Assembly (NCBI RefSeq): GCF_014201375.1
Contig: NZ_JACHDZ010000007.1
Coordinates: 115,277 to 179,276 of the forward strand
Source of the DNA: Tunturiibacter empetritectus
GTDB taxonomy: Bacteria > Acidobacteriota > Terriglobia > Terriglobales > Acidobacteriaceae
Direction of reading: 5' to 3'
Length of the DNA: 64,000 nucleotides
In this document: positions 11,429 to 20,529 of the stretch, piece after piece
How positions within the stretch are numbered: position 1 is the first letter of the stretch
Layout of the letters: every line of letters begins with the position of its first letter
Notes under the pieces: model-generated
What the model was told of the DNA's origin: nothing
The model's database searches: none
What the model saw: the letters and a program-made list of their open reading frames with translations, nothing else
Program-made: the position numbers and the translations under genes

Positions 11429-12367
11429 GTGCCGCCGAGTTCTAATGCCTGGATATGTGCTGCGGGAGTAGTCGTTCTTGTTATTGGGTTGGTTGCTGCG
11501 AGAAGAGAGTTGCGGGCGGCTGCGGGGCTGGACAAGCTTGTTGCTGCTGCGAGAGTGTTGTTTGCGGCACCGTTGGCGGCCTTTGGGGTGGAGCATCTGG
11601 CCCTCGGTCGGGTGATCATTGGGGCTGTTCCTGTGTGGATGCCGGTGCGTTTGTTCTGGGTGTACTTCGTAGGCGTTGCGTTGATTGCTGCGGCTTTTAG
11701 TCTGGCGCTTGGGATACGTGTTCGTTCGACTGCGACGCTGCTTGCGATCATGTTTCTTCTATTTGTGCTGATGATCCATGTGCCGAATGCGGTGGCGCAG
11801 GTGCACGACAGGATCATCTGGAATGTGGCGTTCCGGGATCTTAGTTTTGGTGCGGGAGCGCTGGCGCTTGTGGGATCTTTGGGGAGTGGGTCGGGGATTC
11901 GAGAGTCAGGGGATCGTGCGGAGAATGCATTGGTGTGGATTGGGCGGGTGATTGTTGCTGCTGTGTTGATGGTGTATGGCGTGGAGCAGATACTGTATCC
12001 GCAGTTTGCGCCGGGGGTGCCTTTGAGTAAGTTGACGCCGCCGTGGGTGCCGGGGCCTCATGTGTGGGCGTTACTGACGGGGCTCGTTTGTATTGGGGGC
12101 GGAGTGGCGATATTGATTCGGAGATATTGCCGCACCGGGGCGACGGCGGTGGGTTTGGTGATGACTCTGCTTACGCTGTTTCTTTATCTGCCGATTCTGC
12201 TGAGCTCGTCTGGGGCGGCGGCGGTGTTGGAGGGCGCGAACTACGTTTGGGATACGTTGCTGTATGCGGGGGCGGTGTTGCTGGTGGCGATGGGGGCTCC
12301 GAGGGAGAGCCGTAACGACCGGGTGGCCTACGCGGGAAGCGCGTCGACGATTGATTCAGCGAGGTAA
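11429..12367 (+). CDS. DoxX-like integral membrane protein
   Basis: An inner-membrane protein of about 312 residues with about eight hydrophobic helices in two similar halves. Each half contains a GVEHL/GVEQI motif (AAFGVEHLALGR and MVYGVEQILYPQF) after the first helix, which suggests an internal duplication. This is typical of DoxX/DoxD-like proteins of unclear function. The GTG at 11429 with GGAAGAGG upstream is preferred; a TTG at 11408 is also open. Its 3' end overlaps the convergent response-regulator gene by 40 bases. Confidence 0.75.
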   Translation: MPPSSNAWICAAGVVVLVIGLVAARRELRAAAGLDKLVAAARVLFAAPLAAFGVEHLALGRVIIGAVPVWMPVRLFWVYFVGVALIAAAFSLALGIRVRSTATLLAIMFLLFVLMIHVPNAVAQVHDRIIWNVAFRDLSFGAGALALVGSLGSGSGIRESGDRAENALVWIGRVIVAAVLMVYGVEQILYPQFAPGVPLSKLTPPWVPGPHVWALLTGLVCIGGGVAILIRRYCRTGATAVGLVMTLLTLFLYLPILLSSSGAAAVLEGANYVWDTLLYAGAVLLVAMGAPRESRNDRVAYAGSASTIDSAR

Positions 12368-13158
12368 CTCTTCATCGCCTGACCTAGTTGTGAATCGATC
12401 TCGTCGGCGATGGTCATGACTCCGATCAGCACTACGCTGAAGTCAATGTTCGCGAGGTTTTTCTGTAGGGTGTTGAAGACGCTGACCTGGAGGATGCGCG
12501 ACTCCTCGACCATCATGGCAGCGGTATAGCCCTGTTTGCGACGGGCGGTACCGTGCTCTGCGGCTGCTGTCGAGAGGAGCTCTTTGCTGCCAAGGACCTT
12601 TGAGGAACGGAGACGCAGGACGAGATCCTGAAAGACCTGAGGGAGATGGCCGGAGCGTAGTTGGAACGTCATTGGAATTGTCATCAACAGCTCTTCTTTT
12701 TGTACGAGTTCGTACCAGTCGCTGATGGTACTGTCGGCGGAGCGTTCGAGAATGGTGGCGACACTTTCGACGATGCGGGCACGAGTGGGGCCGGCGGCGA
12801 GCCGCTGTTTGATGGCATCCACCAGCATGTTTACGTCCATTGGCTTGACGAGAATCTCGTCGGTCTGGAGCAGGATCGCCTGGGCCGCGGCGTCCATATG
12901 GGGGAACGAACTGAGCAGGATGGTGACGGCTTTTGGGTTGGCATGACGCATGGCGCTGACGACAGTGAGGCCGTCTCCCGCACCGGGCATATGAAGGTCG
13001 CTGAGAAGGACGTCGAAGAGCTCGGAGCTGATGTGCTTGAGAGCTTCGGTCACGGTTGAGGCGACGGTTACGTCAAAGCCGTGTTTCCTCAGAATGATGC
13101 TGAGAGTTATCCGAATCATCTCGTCGTCGTCGACTAGTAAAAGCTTCGCAGGCGCCAT
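12328..13158 (-). CDS. Response regulator with receiver domain and helical C-terminal domain
   Basis: Residues 1-120 are a canonical receiver: the acidic pocket DDDE, the phospho-acceptor Asp in VLLSDLHMPGAGDG, the conserved S/T in ILLSSFP and the Lys in ILVKPMD. The C-terminal half (about 135-276) is helical and lacks a DNA-binding motif. Its SDWYELVQKEELL and Arg-rich helices resemble the RsbRD N-terminal (globin-like) domain found in stress signalling. Output is therefore likely protein-protein. The ATG at 13158 has GGAAGGA seven bases upstream; the upstream GTG at 13182 is less likely. Confidence 0.85.
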   Translation of the reverse strand: MAPAKLLLVDDDEMIRITLSIILRKHGFDVTVASTVTEALKHISSELFDVLLSDLHMPGAGDGLTVVSAMRHANPKAVTILLSSFPHMDAAAQAILLQTDEILVKPMDVNMLVDAIKQRLAAGPTRARIVESVATILERSADSTISDWYELVQKEELLMTIPMTFQLRSGHLPQVFQDLVLRLRSSKVLGSKELLSTAAAEHGTARRKQGYTAAMMVEESRILQVSVFNTLQKNLANIDFSVVLIGVMTIADEIDSQLGQAMKSYLAESIVDALPA

Positions 13159-13276
13159 CGTTTTCCTTCCAAGAGCGCGCAAAGAACCGAAGCTCGCGAA
13201 CGTGGGACATTTTCTAGTGTACTCCTATGTGCTCTGGCTGACATAGGGCAGTGGAACGAGAGGGTTTGTCTGCGGG

Positions 13277-16200
13277 CTAGTGGGCGGTGACGATGAGGTT
13301 TAGGATTACGGTCTGGCTTAGCTGGACGCCGGTGGTGGAGCTGGCGGTGACTTGATACTGGTAGGTGCCGGGTGGGGTAAAGCGGAGGTTGGGGTCGGTT
13401 CCGCTTCTGCCGCAGCCGGAGATCCAGAGGGTGGGGATTGCGAAGAGGATCGCAAGCAGGAGCAGGCGGGGGAGGGGCTCCTTTTGTGGGCTGCGGTTTT
13501 TAGTGCCGGTTTTGGCGCGGGCCTTCGCGTTCCAGAAGAAGAGGAGGGGAATGGGGAGGAGGCAGAGGAGGGTGCGGCTGCGGGCGTTGCTTTGCGCGGT
13601 GGTGGGCGGGATGTACTCGGCTACGGTGTTGAGGTTGGCGATGGAGTTTTGGGCGGCTCCGTTGAGGGTGATGCTGGAGGGGAGCAGAGAGCAGGTGGCC
13701 CAGGCGCCGGGGTTGACGGGGGTGCAGTTGAGGATGACGGTGCCCGCGAAGCCGGATTGGGGAGTTAGCTGGAGGGTGTAGTTGGCGGCGTGCTGGCTGG
13801 GGATGGTGAGGGTGGCGGAGGGGCCTCCGTTGACGGTGAGGGTGAAGGCGCCGCTCGAGACTCCGTTGCCGGTGAGGGGGACGTTGAGGTTTTCGAGGCC
13901 GGTGTTGGGGTCGGTGGAGGTGATGGCGCCGGTGCGCGAGCCAAGGGCGGTGGGGGCGAAGGTGACGGTGATCTGGCAGGCGATGCCGGGGTAGAGCGTG
14001 GAGGCGCAGGGGACGGAGATGGCGTAGTCGCCGGTGATGGTGAGGGCGAGGTTGGTGATGGGGGCGGTGCCGGTGTTGGTGAGGGTGATGGTCTGGGCGC
14101 CGGAGGCTCCGAGGGCGATGCTGCCGAAGTTGAGGGTCGAGGGGACGGCCTGGAGGTGGGACTGGATGCCTCTTCCGGTGAGGGGGTATTCGATGGGCAG
14201 GGTCGAGGCGGAGGAGCGGATGGAGAGCAATCCGCCGATGGTCGCGGTGGTGGTGGGGGTGAAGGTGACCCGTTCGGTGCAGCTGGTGGAGGGGGCGAGG
14301 GTGTTGCCTTCGGTGGGGCAGTCGCCGGTGGCGGTGTAGGGGCCGATGGCGGAGATGGTCTGGATGGCGATGGGGGCGGTGGTGATGTTGGTGATCTGGA
14401 CGGGGAGGGTCGCGGACGTACCGATCTGGACGCTGCCGAAGTTGAGGGTGAAGGGAGAGAAGTTGAGGGGAGATGGATTGGCGACGCCGAAGAGGGAGAT
14501 GAATTCGAGAGCGGTGCTGGAGTCGGAGTTGATCTCGAGGGCGGAGATGCGGTTCGAGACGGAGTTGGGGAAGCTTGCCTGAGGGGTGAAGCTGATGTTG
14601 AGGACGCAGCTGGTGGAGGGGACGAGCGCGGCGCCGATGCAGTTGCTCTGAACGGTGAAGTCCGGCATGGGCCGAAAGCCCTTGATGTTGATGGTGGTGG
14701 TGCCGGTGTTGGCCAGGGTGACGGTCTGGGTGTCGCTCTGGTCGCCTACCTGGGTGGCGGGGAAGGTGAGGGAGCTTTGGGAGAGGGCGTAGGAGACCAG
14801 GGGGGCGGTGTTGCTGGGCGCGGCTACGGTGATGGGGGCGGCTTGGCCGGTGAGGGTGAGGAGGTCGGGGCCGGTGAGGGCGTCGCTTTCGATGAGGAGG
14901 GTGCCGGAGTCGGGTGTGGCGGGGCCGGGGCTGGTGGCGGTCTGGTTGAGGGGGGTGTAGGTGAGGGTGGCGGTGCAGCTTACGGTGGGGGGCAGGGTGG
15001 CGCCGCAGAGGGTGGAGGTGATAAGGAAGGGCCACTGACTGGTGAGTCGGCGGATGGTGAGGGGTGTGGTGCCGGTGTTGGTGAGAGTGACGGTCTGGGT
15101 GGCGGTTTGGCCGGAGGAGACCTGGCCAAAGTCGAGGACGGTCTGGCCGGGGATGATGTTGCCGGAGATCTTGAGGGTGGCGGGGCCGATGCCGAAGCCT
15201 TCGACGTAGCCGAGGCCGTTGAGGGTGGCGGAGCCGTCGGTGGGGGTGCCCTGGGCGAAGAGGGTGCCCGTAATGTCACCGTTGGTGAGGGGGAGGAAGG
15301 TGACGTTGAAGTTGCAGGAGGCGTTGGGGGCGAGGGCGGCGCAGGCGGGGCCGTTGAGGAGGAACTGGCGGGGGAGGGCGATGTTGAGGGCGAGGGATTT
15401 GGCGGTGAGGTTGGTGATGGTGAACTGGCGGGTTCCGCCAAGGGTGGTAGTGGGTGTGGCGGCGAAGTTGGCCTGGGCGGGGAGGATCTGGAGGCCGGCG
15501 CTCTCGGTGGTGTAGGCGCCAGAGAGTGGGACGGCGTAGGTGGCGAGGCCGGTGGCGGAACTGGTGACGGGGATCTGGAGGGTGTCTGTGACGGTGGCGG
15601 TGGTGGGGAGGAAGGTGACGGTGATGGTGCAGGCGGCCGCGGGGGGGAGGGTGGTGCAGTTGCTGACGGAGGTGAAGCTGGTGGTGGCGTTGGTGGGGGT
15701 GCCGATCTGGAGGGTGGCGGCGCCGGTGTTGGTGAGGAGGATATTTTGCTGGGTGGCGGTGGGGCCGGGGACGTTGTTGTAGATGAGGGCGGTGGGGTTG
15801 AGGGCGAGGCCGGGGTCAGGTGAGGCGAAGCCGGTCAGGGTGGCGGTGATGGGGCCGGAGGAGGCCTCTACTGTGAGGGTGCCGGTGCGGCTGCCGGTGG
15901 CGGTGGGGGCGAAGAAGACGTTGAAGAAGCAGGAGGCGTTGGGAGCGAGGAGACCGCTGCAGGGGGAGCCGCCGGTGGGGAGATTGCTTACGGCGAAGTT
16001 TCCGGTGAGCGTGGGTGCTGTGAGGGAGACGGGGATGGTGGTGAGGTTGGTGACGGTGAAGAGGGTGGGGGCGCTGGTGCTGTTGACGGGGACGGTGCCG
16101 AAGTCCTGCGTGGTGGGGCTGAGGAGGACGCCGGAGAGGGCGATGCCGGTGCCGGTGAGGGTGAGGGGGGATGGGGTGCCGGAGGCGGAGGAGGAGAGGG

Positions 16201-19200
16201 TGACGGCGGCGGTCTGGGAGCCGGGGGCTGAGGGGGTGAACTGCACTCCGAGCCAGCAGTTGGCGCAGGAGCCGGTGAAGGAGGAGACGAAGGCGGAGGT
16301 GGGGGGTTGGCCGTGGCCGAAGCCGATGTCTTCGACGAGGATGGCTTTGAAGTCCGGTGCGGTGGTGGTGGCGGTGAGGGTGGTGAAGGGGGAGGTGATC
16401 TTGTACCACTGGACGGCGGGCTGGCCAACGGGGACGCTGCCGAAGACGAGGGTGTTGTTTGGCGCGGTGACGATGGCGGAGCCGGTACCGTTGAGGGTGA
16501 CGTAGGCGGGGGAGGAGCTTCCGGCGGTGACGGAGAGGAGGCCCTGGCGGGTGCCAGGTTGCGAGGGGGCGAAGGTGAGGACGACGGTGCAGGTGGCGTT
16601 GCCGGCGAGGGTGCCGGGGCAGTTGGTGGCGTCGGTGAAGTCACCGGTGAGGGTGAGGGCGAGGGGGAAGGCGACGGGGCCGATGTTGCCGATGGTGACG
16701 GTCTGGGTGGTGCTGGAGGTGGTTGTGACGGGCACGGCGTTGGGGAAGGTGATGGTGGCGGGGGTGAAGGTGAGGTTGGGGTTGGCGGATTGGCCGATGC
16801 CGGTGGGTTGGGGTTTGGTGGTGCCGGTGATGAGGACGGTGAGGCCTTCATCGAGAGTGAGGGTGGTGGAGTCGGCTGAGGGGGCGACGGGGGATTGGTA
16901 GTTGATCTCGAGCTGGCAGACGGTGTGGGGGTTGAGCGTGGAGGGGCAGCGGTTGGTGAGGGTGAAGGGTGACGCGAGAGCAACTGGGGTGTGGGTGACG
17001 GCGTTGGAGGAGTTGTTGGAGAGATAAAGGTAGCGGGGAAGACGTGTGCCGGGCTTGCCGCCGACGCCGGAGGGCGTGCCGAACTGGGTGCCGAAGTCGA
17101 TCTCCATGGCGGAGAGGTTGAGGTCGGTGGGTTGGGTGTAGGCGGTGAGGAGGAGGTTGCGGGAGGCGATGGTCGAGTAGGCGTTGATGAAGCTTCCGGT
17201 GGCGGTGGCAGGGGTGTTGAGGGCGATGGTGAGGTGGCAGGTTCCGCTGGGAGGAAGGGTGTAGTTGTTGGGCGATGTGGCAGGGGAGCAGTCGGTGGAC
17301 TGCTGCGTGAAGGTGTACTGCGGGGGAACCGTATTGAAGATGCCTGTGTAGGAGGGGAAGGTCTGGGGTTGCTGGCTGAGATTGCTGATGGTGACGGTGC
17401 GCGTTGTGGCTGGGCTGGAGGCGGTCTGGATGCCGAAGTCTAGTTCTATAGGGGAGAAGACGATTGGATTTGGCGCAGTGCTGGTGGCCGGTAGGGTGGC
17501 TGTTTGTGCGGTGGCGTTGCTGGCTTGCGCGGTGACGGTGCCGGGGTTGCTACCGGTGCTGGTGAGGGCTATGCTGCACTCGGCACCGGGGGCAAGGGTG
17601 GTGGGGCAGTTGGTGGCGAGGGTGAAGTTGGTTGCGGTGAGTTGGAGGTTGGTGGCGGCGAGGCTGCCGAGGTTGCGGAGGGTGAGGTTGGGGGAGTCGT
17701 CGGTGGAGAGGGCAAGGCTGGCTGCGGCGGTGACGGGGTTTAGTTTTGCGAGGTAGGCGGCGGAGCCGGAGCAGAGGCTACTGTTCGTGCAGGAGCCTGC
17801 GGGGAGCGTGGCAGAGCGGAGGGTGGAGGGGAGTGCCGGGGTCGGGCTGCTGACTAGAGACAGGTCGTAGGTTTCGGTGGCGAGGAGGCTGGCACTGGCG
17901 GTGGGTGAGACGCTACCAGCGAAGGTGGGTTGGCCGGTGGAGTCAACGGTGAGGCCGGTGAGGGTGACTGGAGCGCTGGCGAAGGCGCCGACGGTGATGG
18001 GCAGGCCGCCGAAGCGGATGGTCTGGTCGATGGTGTCCTGCTGCGTGAGGCGGAGGGCGTAGCTGTTGCCGATGTCGGAGAGCGGAGTGAGGGGGAGGAG
18101 CCAGGCGGGATTGCTGCCGGTTGCGGAGACCCACGCTGCGCCGGAGGGTGCGGGTACGACGGAGGATTGGGTGCCGGGGGCGAGGAGGTCGGAGGTGAGC
18201 AGGGTGCTCCCGTCGAGGGAGAGACGGAGGAGGGTCTGGTAGTTGGTGTTGACTAGGGGGTAGGAGACGGTGGCGATGGGGAACTGGCCGGGGGCGATGG
18301 AGCCGGTGAGGAGGAGATTTTGGGTGGTGGGGTCCTGCGGCGAAGGAGCGATGACGAGCGACGAGATGCCCGGGCCGGGAATGAAGGTGGAGAAGACGAT
18401 GCCGTCGCCTGAGGGGGTGAGCTTGGTGAGGAAGCCGGAGGTGGCGGAGAGGAGGTCGGGAATGATGGCCGCGAGGGTGGGGTAGCCGGTGGAGGTGGTG
18501 TAGCCGGCGATGTAGGCGTTGTCGTTGGCGTCGGCTGCGATGGCGGCAGGGGCGGTGTTGCCGTTTTGGCCGCTGAGGTAGGTGGCGTAGAGGAGGGTGG
18601 TTCCGGTGGTGTTGAACTTTTCTACGAAGCCGTTTTGCAGCGAGCCGGAGGCTGGGGACTGGATGATGCCGGAGGGTGTGACGGGAAGCGCGGAGCCGAA
18701 GATGCTACCGGTGAGGAAGACGGCGTCGGCGGTTGCGGCGATGGCGGAGGCTGCGGTGCGGGGGCTTCCGGCGTAGGTGACGAAGAGCACATTCAAGTTT
18801 TGGTCGAATTTGCCGATGTACGAATTAATGGACGTGTCGTTCGCGTTTGGAGTAGCGCTGGGAAAGGCTGCGCCGGAGGTGGTCGAGAGAGTGCCGGAGA
18901 TTGTGGTGCCGGTGAGGTAGAGGTTGCCCGAGGGGTCGAGTGCCATGGCGAGGCCGATGTCGCCGCTTGAGCCGAGATGAGCTTGAGCGAGGATGTTGGT
19001 CGCGGTGGGATCGGTTTTGAGGAGGCGGATGCCGTCGCCCTGGTCGAGCAGGAGGTAGAGGTTGCCGGAGGCGTCGGATTGGATGGCGTTGAACTGGGCG
19101 TAGTGCGGGTTGGCGGGATCGGAGTTTGAGGAGCCGAGGAGGCCGGTGAAGAGGAGTTGCTGCGGACCTGTGGTCGGTGTGGCGGTCTGAGCTTCGATCT

Positions 19201-19303
19201 TGGCTTCGATTTGGGGGGGCAAGGGTAGAGAAGCGAGAAGGAAGAGAGCGATGACGCCGCAGAGACCGGCACGTACACGTCGGAGAGAGAGCGGTGTCTT
19301 CAT
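13277..19303 (-). CDS. Giant secreted choice-of-anchor-D (ASH) repeat protein
   Basis: A 2008-residue exported protein. After a signal peptide (LCGVIALFLLASLPLP), residues 50-420 read as an SBBP-type beta-propeller (repeats of DASGNLYLLL, DPSGNLYLTG, NAYIAGYT). The rest is roughly a dozen ASPM-SPD2-Hydin-type immunoglobulin-like units, each with LxFGxVPVG...TxTxTNxGT...C...LAPxxSCxxxVTFxP. One hydrophobic helix near the C-terminus (LLLLAILFAIPTLWISGCG) and a Cys could anchor it. The likely role is adhesion or surface structure. The gene's strong codon-position G+C bias creates long spurious frames on the plus strand. Confidence 0.9.
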   Translation of the reverse strand: MKTPLSLRRVRAGLCGVIALFLLASLPLPPQIEAKIEAQTATPTTGPQQLLFTGLLGSSNSDPANPHYAQFNAIQSDASGNLYLLLDQGDGIRLLKTDPTATNILAQAHLGSSGDIGLAMALDPSGNLYLTGTTISGTLSTTSGAAFPSATPNANDTSINSYIGKFDQNLNVLFVTYAGSPRTAASAIAATADAVFLTGSIFGSALPVTPSGIIQSPASGSLQNGFVEKFNTTGTTLLYATYLSGQNGNTAPAAIAADANDNAYIAGYTTSTGYPTLAAIIPDLLSATSGFLTKLTPSGDGIVFSTFIPGPGISSLVIAPSPQDPTTQNLLLTGSIAPGQFPIATVSYPLVNTNYQTLLRLSLDGSTLLTSDLLAPGTQSSVVPAPSGAAWVSATGSNPAWLLPLTPLSDIGNSYALRLTQQDTIDQTIRFGGLPITVGAFASAPVTLTGLTVDSTGQPTFAGSVSPTASASLLATETYDLSLVSSPTPALPSTLRSATLPAGSCTNSSLCSGSAAYLAKLNPVTAAASLALSTDDSPNLTLRNLGSLAATNLQLTATNFTLATNCPTTLAPGAECSIALTSTGSNPGTVTAQASNATAQTATLPATSTAPNPIVFSPIELDFGIQTASSPATTRTVTISNLSQQPQTFPSYTGIFNTVPPQYTFTQQSTDCSPATSPNNYTLPPSGTCHLTIALNTPATATGSFINAYSTIASRNLLLTAYTQPTDLNLSAMEIDFGTQFGTPSGVGGKPGTRLPRYLYLSNNSSNAVTHTPVALASPFTLTNRCPSTLNPHTVCQLEINYQSPVAPSADSTTLTLDEGLTVLITGTTKPQPTGIGQSANPNLTFTPATITFPNAVPVTTTSSTTQTVTIGNIGPVAFPLALTLTGDFTDATNCPGTLAGNATCTVVLTFAPSQPGTRQGLLSVTAGSSSPAYVTLNGTGSAIVTAPNNTLVFGSVPVGQPAVQWYKITSPFTTLTATTTAPDFKAILVEDIGFGHGQPPTSAFVSSFTGSCANCWLGVQFTPSAPGSQTAAVTLSSSASGTPSPLTLTGTGIALSGVLLSPTTQDFGTVPVNSTSAPTLFTVTNLTTIPVSLTAPTLTGNFAVSNLPTGGSPCSGLLAPNASCFFNVFFAPTATGSRTGTLTVEASSGPITATLTGFASPDPGLALNPTALIYNNVPGPTATQQNILLTNTGAATLQIGTPTNATTSFTSVSNCTTLPPAAACTITVTFLPTTATVTDTLQIPVTSSATGLATYAVPLSGAYTTESAGLQILPAQANFAATPTTTLGGTRQFTITNLTAKSLALNIALPRQFLLNGPACAALAPNASCNFNVTFLPLTNGDITGTLFAQGTPTDGSATLNGLGYVEGFGIGPATLKISGNIIPGQTVLDFGQVSSGQTATQTVTLTNTGTTPLTIRRLTSQWPFLITSTLCGATLPPTVSCTATLTYTPLNQTATSPGPATPDSGTLLIESDALTGPDLLTLTGQAAPITVAAPSNTAPLVSYALSQSSLTFPATQVGDQSDTQTVTLANTGTTTINIKGFRPMPDFTVQSNCIGAALVPSTSCVLNISFTPQASFPNSVSNRISALEINSDSSTALEFISLFGVANPSPLNFSPFTLNFGSVQIGTSATLPVQITNITTAPIAIQTISAIGPYTATGDCPTEGNTLAPSTSCTERVTFTPTTTATIGGLLSIRSSASTLPIEYPLTGRGIQSHLQAVPSTLNFGSIALGASGAQTITLTNTGTAPITNLALTITGDYAISVPCASTLYPGIACQITVTFAPTALGSRTGAITSTDPNTGLENLNVPLTGNGVSSGAFTLTVNGGPSATLTIPSQHAANYTLQLTPQSGFAGTVILNCTPVNPGAWATCSLLPSSITLNGAAQNSIANLNTVAEYIPPTTAQSNARSRTLLCLLPIPLLFFWNAKARAKTGTKNRSPQKEPLPRLLLLAILFAIPTLWISGCGRSGTDPNLRFTPPGTYQYQVTASSTTGVQLSQTVILNLIVTAH

Positions 19304-19405
19304 ATTTGTTGGCTGCGGGCGGTACGCTGGTGCAGCCTGACCTTAAATATTCCTTGCGTTGGGGCTGTTTGAGTGGAGAAATCTCGACGATACGTTACCG
19401 AGGTA

Positions 19406-20068
19406 CTATAGCTTCCCGTTTTGGGAGTCCGTATGCCGCTCAAGTTGTAGGAGGTAGTCGAGGCCTCGGGCTTTCATCTCGCGCTCGAATGCTGAGTGGC
19501 TGGAGTACTGGATGGCCTGCATGCCGGCGGCGAGCGCTGCGGTGATGTTTTCTTCCTTGTCGTCGATGAAGAGGATGTGTTCGGGAGGTGTCTGAAGGCC
19601 CGCGGCGGCGTGTTGATAGATCTCGGGCTCGGGCTTGGCACGATTGACGGCGTGGGACCAGGTGTGATGGTCGAAGGATTCGATCCATGCGTGTCGGGCG
19701 CGGAGGCCTGCCTCCATGGCGTCGGGCATGTTGGAGAGGATGCCGGTGCGGATGCCGGCGCGCTGGAGCTGGTCGACCCAGGCGAGCATGGGAGGGTTGA
19801 GGGTGGACCAGAGGTCCGTGTCGGCGGCGATGAGCTGGGCTAGCTGCGTGGGCGTGATGACGATGCCAGCGCCTGCGGCGACGGTGTGCCAGAAGGATTG
19901 GGCGTTGAGGTCGCCGCGGTCGTAGGCGTGGCGGTGCGCCCAGTACTCGCGGTGGAGGAGTTCTTCGCTGAGGCCGGTGATGGTGAGGAGGCGGGTCCAG
20001 GCGGTGGAGTCAGGTTCGCCGGAGAGGACCATGCCGTAGTCGAAGAGGACTGCATGGATGGGTGTCAT
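19406..20068 (-). CDS. HAD-superfamily hydrolase (YihX-like)
   Basis: A 220-residue haloacid-dehalogenase-type phosphatase. Motif I is VLFDYGMVLSG: the nucleophile Asp is present, but the second Asp of DxDx(T/V) is Gly, as in the YihX/epoxide-hydrolase-N-terminal branch. Motif II is TGILSNMPD, motif III is RAKPEPEIYQHA with the Lys, and motif IV is ILFIDDKEENI. The helical cap between motifs I and II fits subclass IA. I placed the start at 20068 (MTPIHAVLFD); the longer open frame upstream has no HAD character. Confidence 0.88.
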   Translation of the reverse strand: MTPIHAVLFDYGMVLSGEPDSTAWTRLLTITGLSEELLHREYWAHRHAYDRGDLNAQSFWHTVAAGAGIVITPTQLAQLIAADTDLWSTLNPPMLAWVDQLQRAGIRTGILSNMPDAMEAGLRARHAWIESFDHHTWSHAVNRAKPEPEIYQHAAAGLQTPPEHILFIDDKEENITAALAAGMQAIQYSSHSAFEREMKARGLDYLLQLERHTDSQNGKL

Positions 20069-20529
20069 CGGCAGGGGTAGTAGTACTCGCTGGGTGGCAT
20101 GGTGTGAGGGTAACACCGGGTTTGCTTTGCCTGCAGGCTCGTGGGGATGACGGATTGAGTACAGCGGCGAGTGCAACTCGTGACCGCAACAGCAGACGCG
20201 GATTCGCTCCAGGCATGACAACGAGAAGGCAACGGCAGCGAGATGCGGGTGGCTATTCTCGCGATGTGAAGATGCAAAATGCACTTTGTCGGACGGAAGC
20301 TTAAGTGGGGCTTAAGACTTTGTTGTTATTGTGTGTATTTATGCGTGCTGCTGATGCGGATATGTTGAAAGCAGGCGAGATAACTCACAGGTTGACCTGA
20401 CATTCACCTTCTGTTGACTGGCTCTTAACTTGTTCCGGCTAGTGTGAAGTTTCAGGCCCATACGTCGTTGAGAGCATCCTCAAGCCTGTTTCTGGGCCAG
20501 TCAAACGTGCATTTTTTCAAGGAGTCCCT
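20069..20529. promoter_or_regulatory. Divergent intergenic region upstream of the TonB-dependent receptor
   Basis: There is no supported gene in these 461 bases between the divergent HAD and receptor genes. At 20300-20316 two CTTAAG palindromes sit five bases apart, which could be an operator. Several TTGAC-like hexamers (20394, 20414) lie upstream of the receptor, but none has a well-spaced -10 partner. Confidence 0.35.

Noticed and set aside
13790..15823. A 677-codon open frame on the plus strand
   Set aside because: It is antisense to the giant ASH-repeat gene. Its Gly/Val/Glu-only composition comes from the codon bias of the true minus-strand gene.
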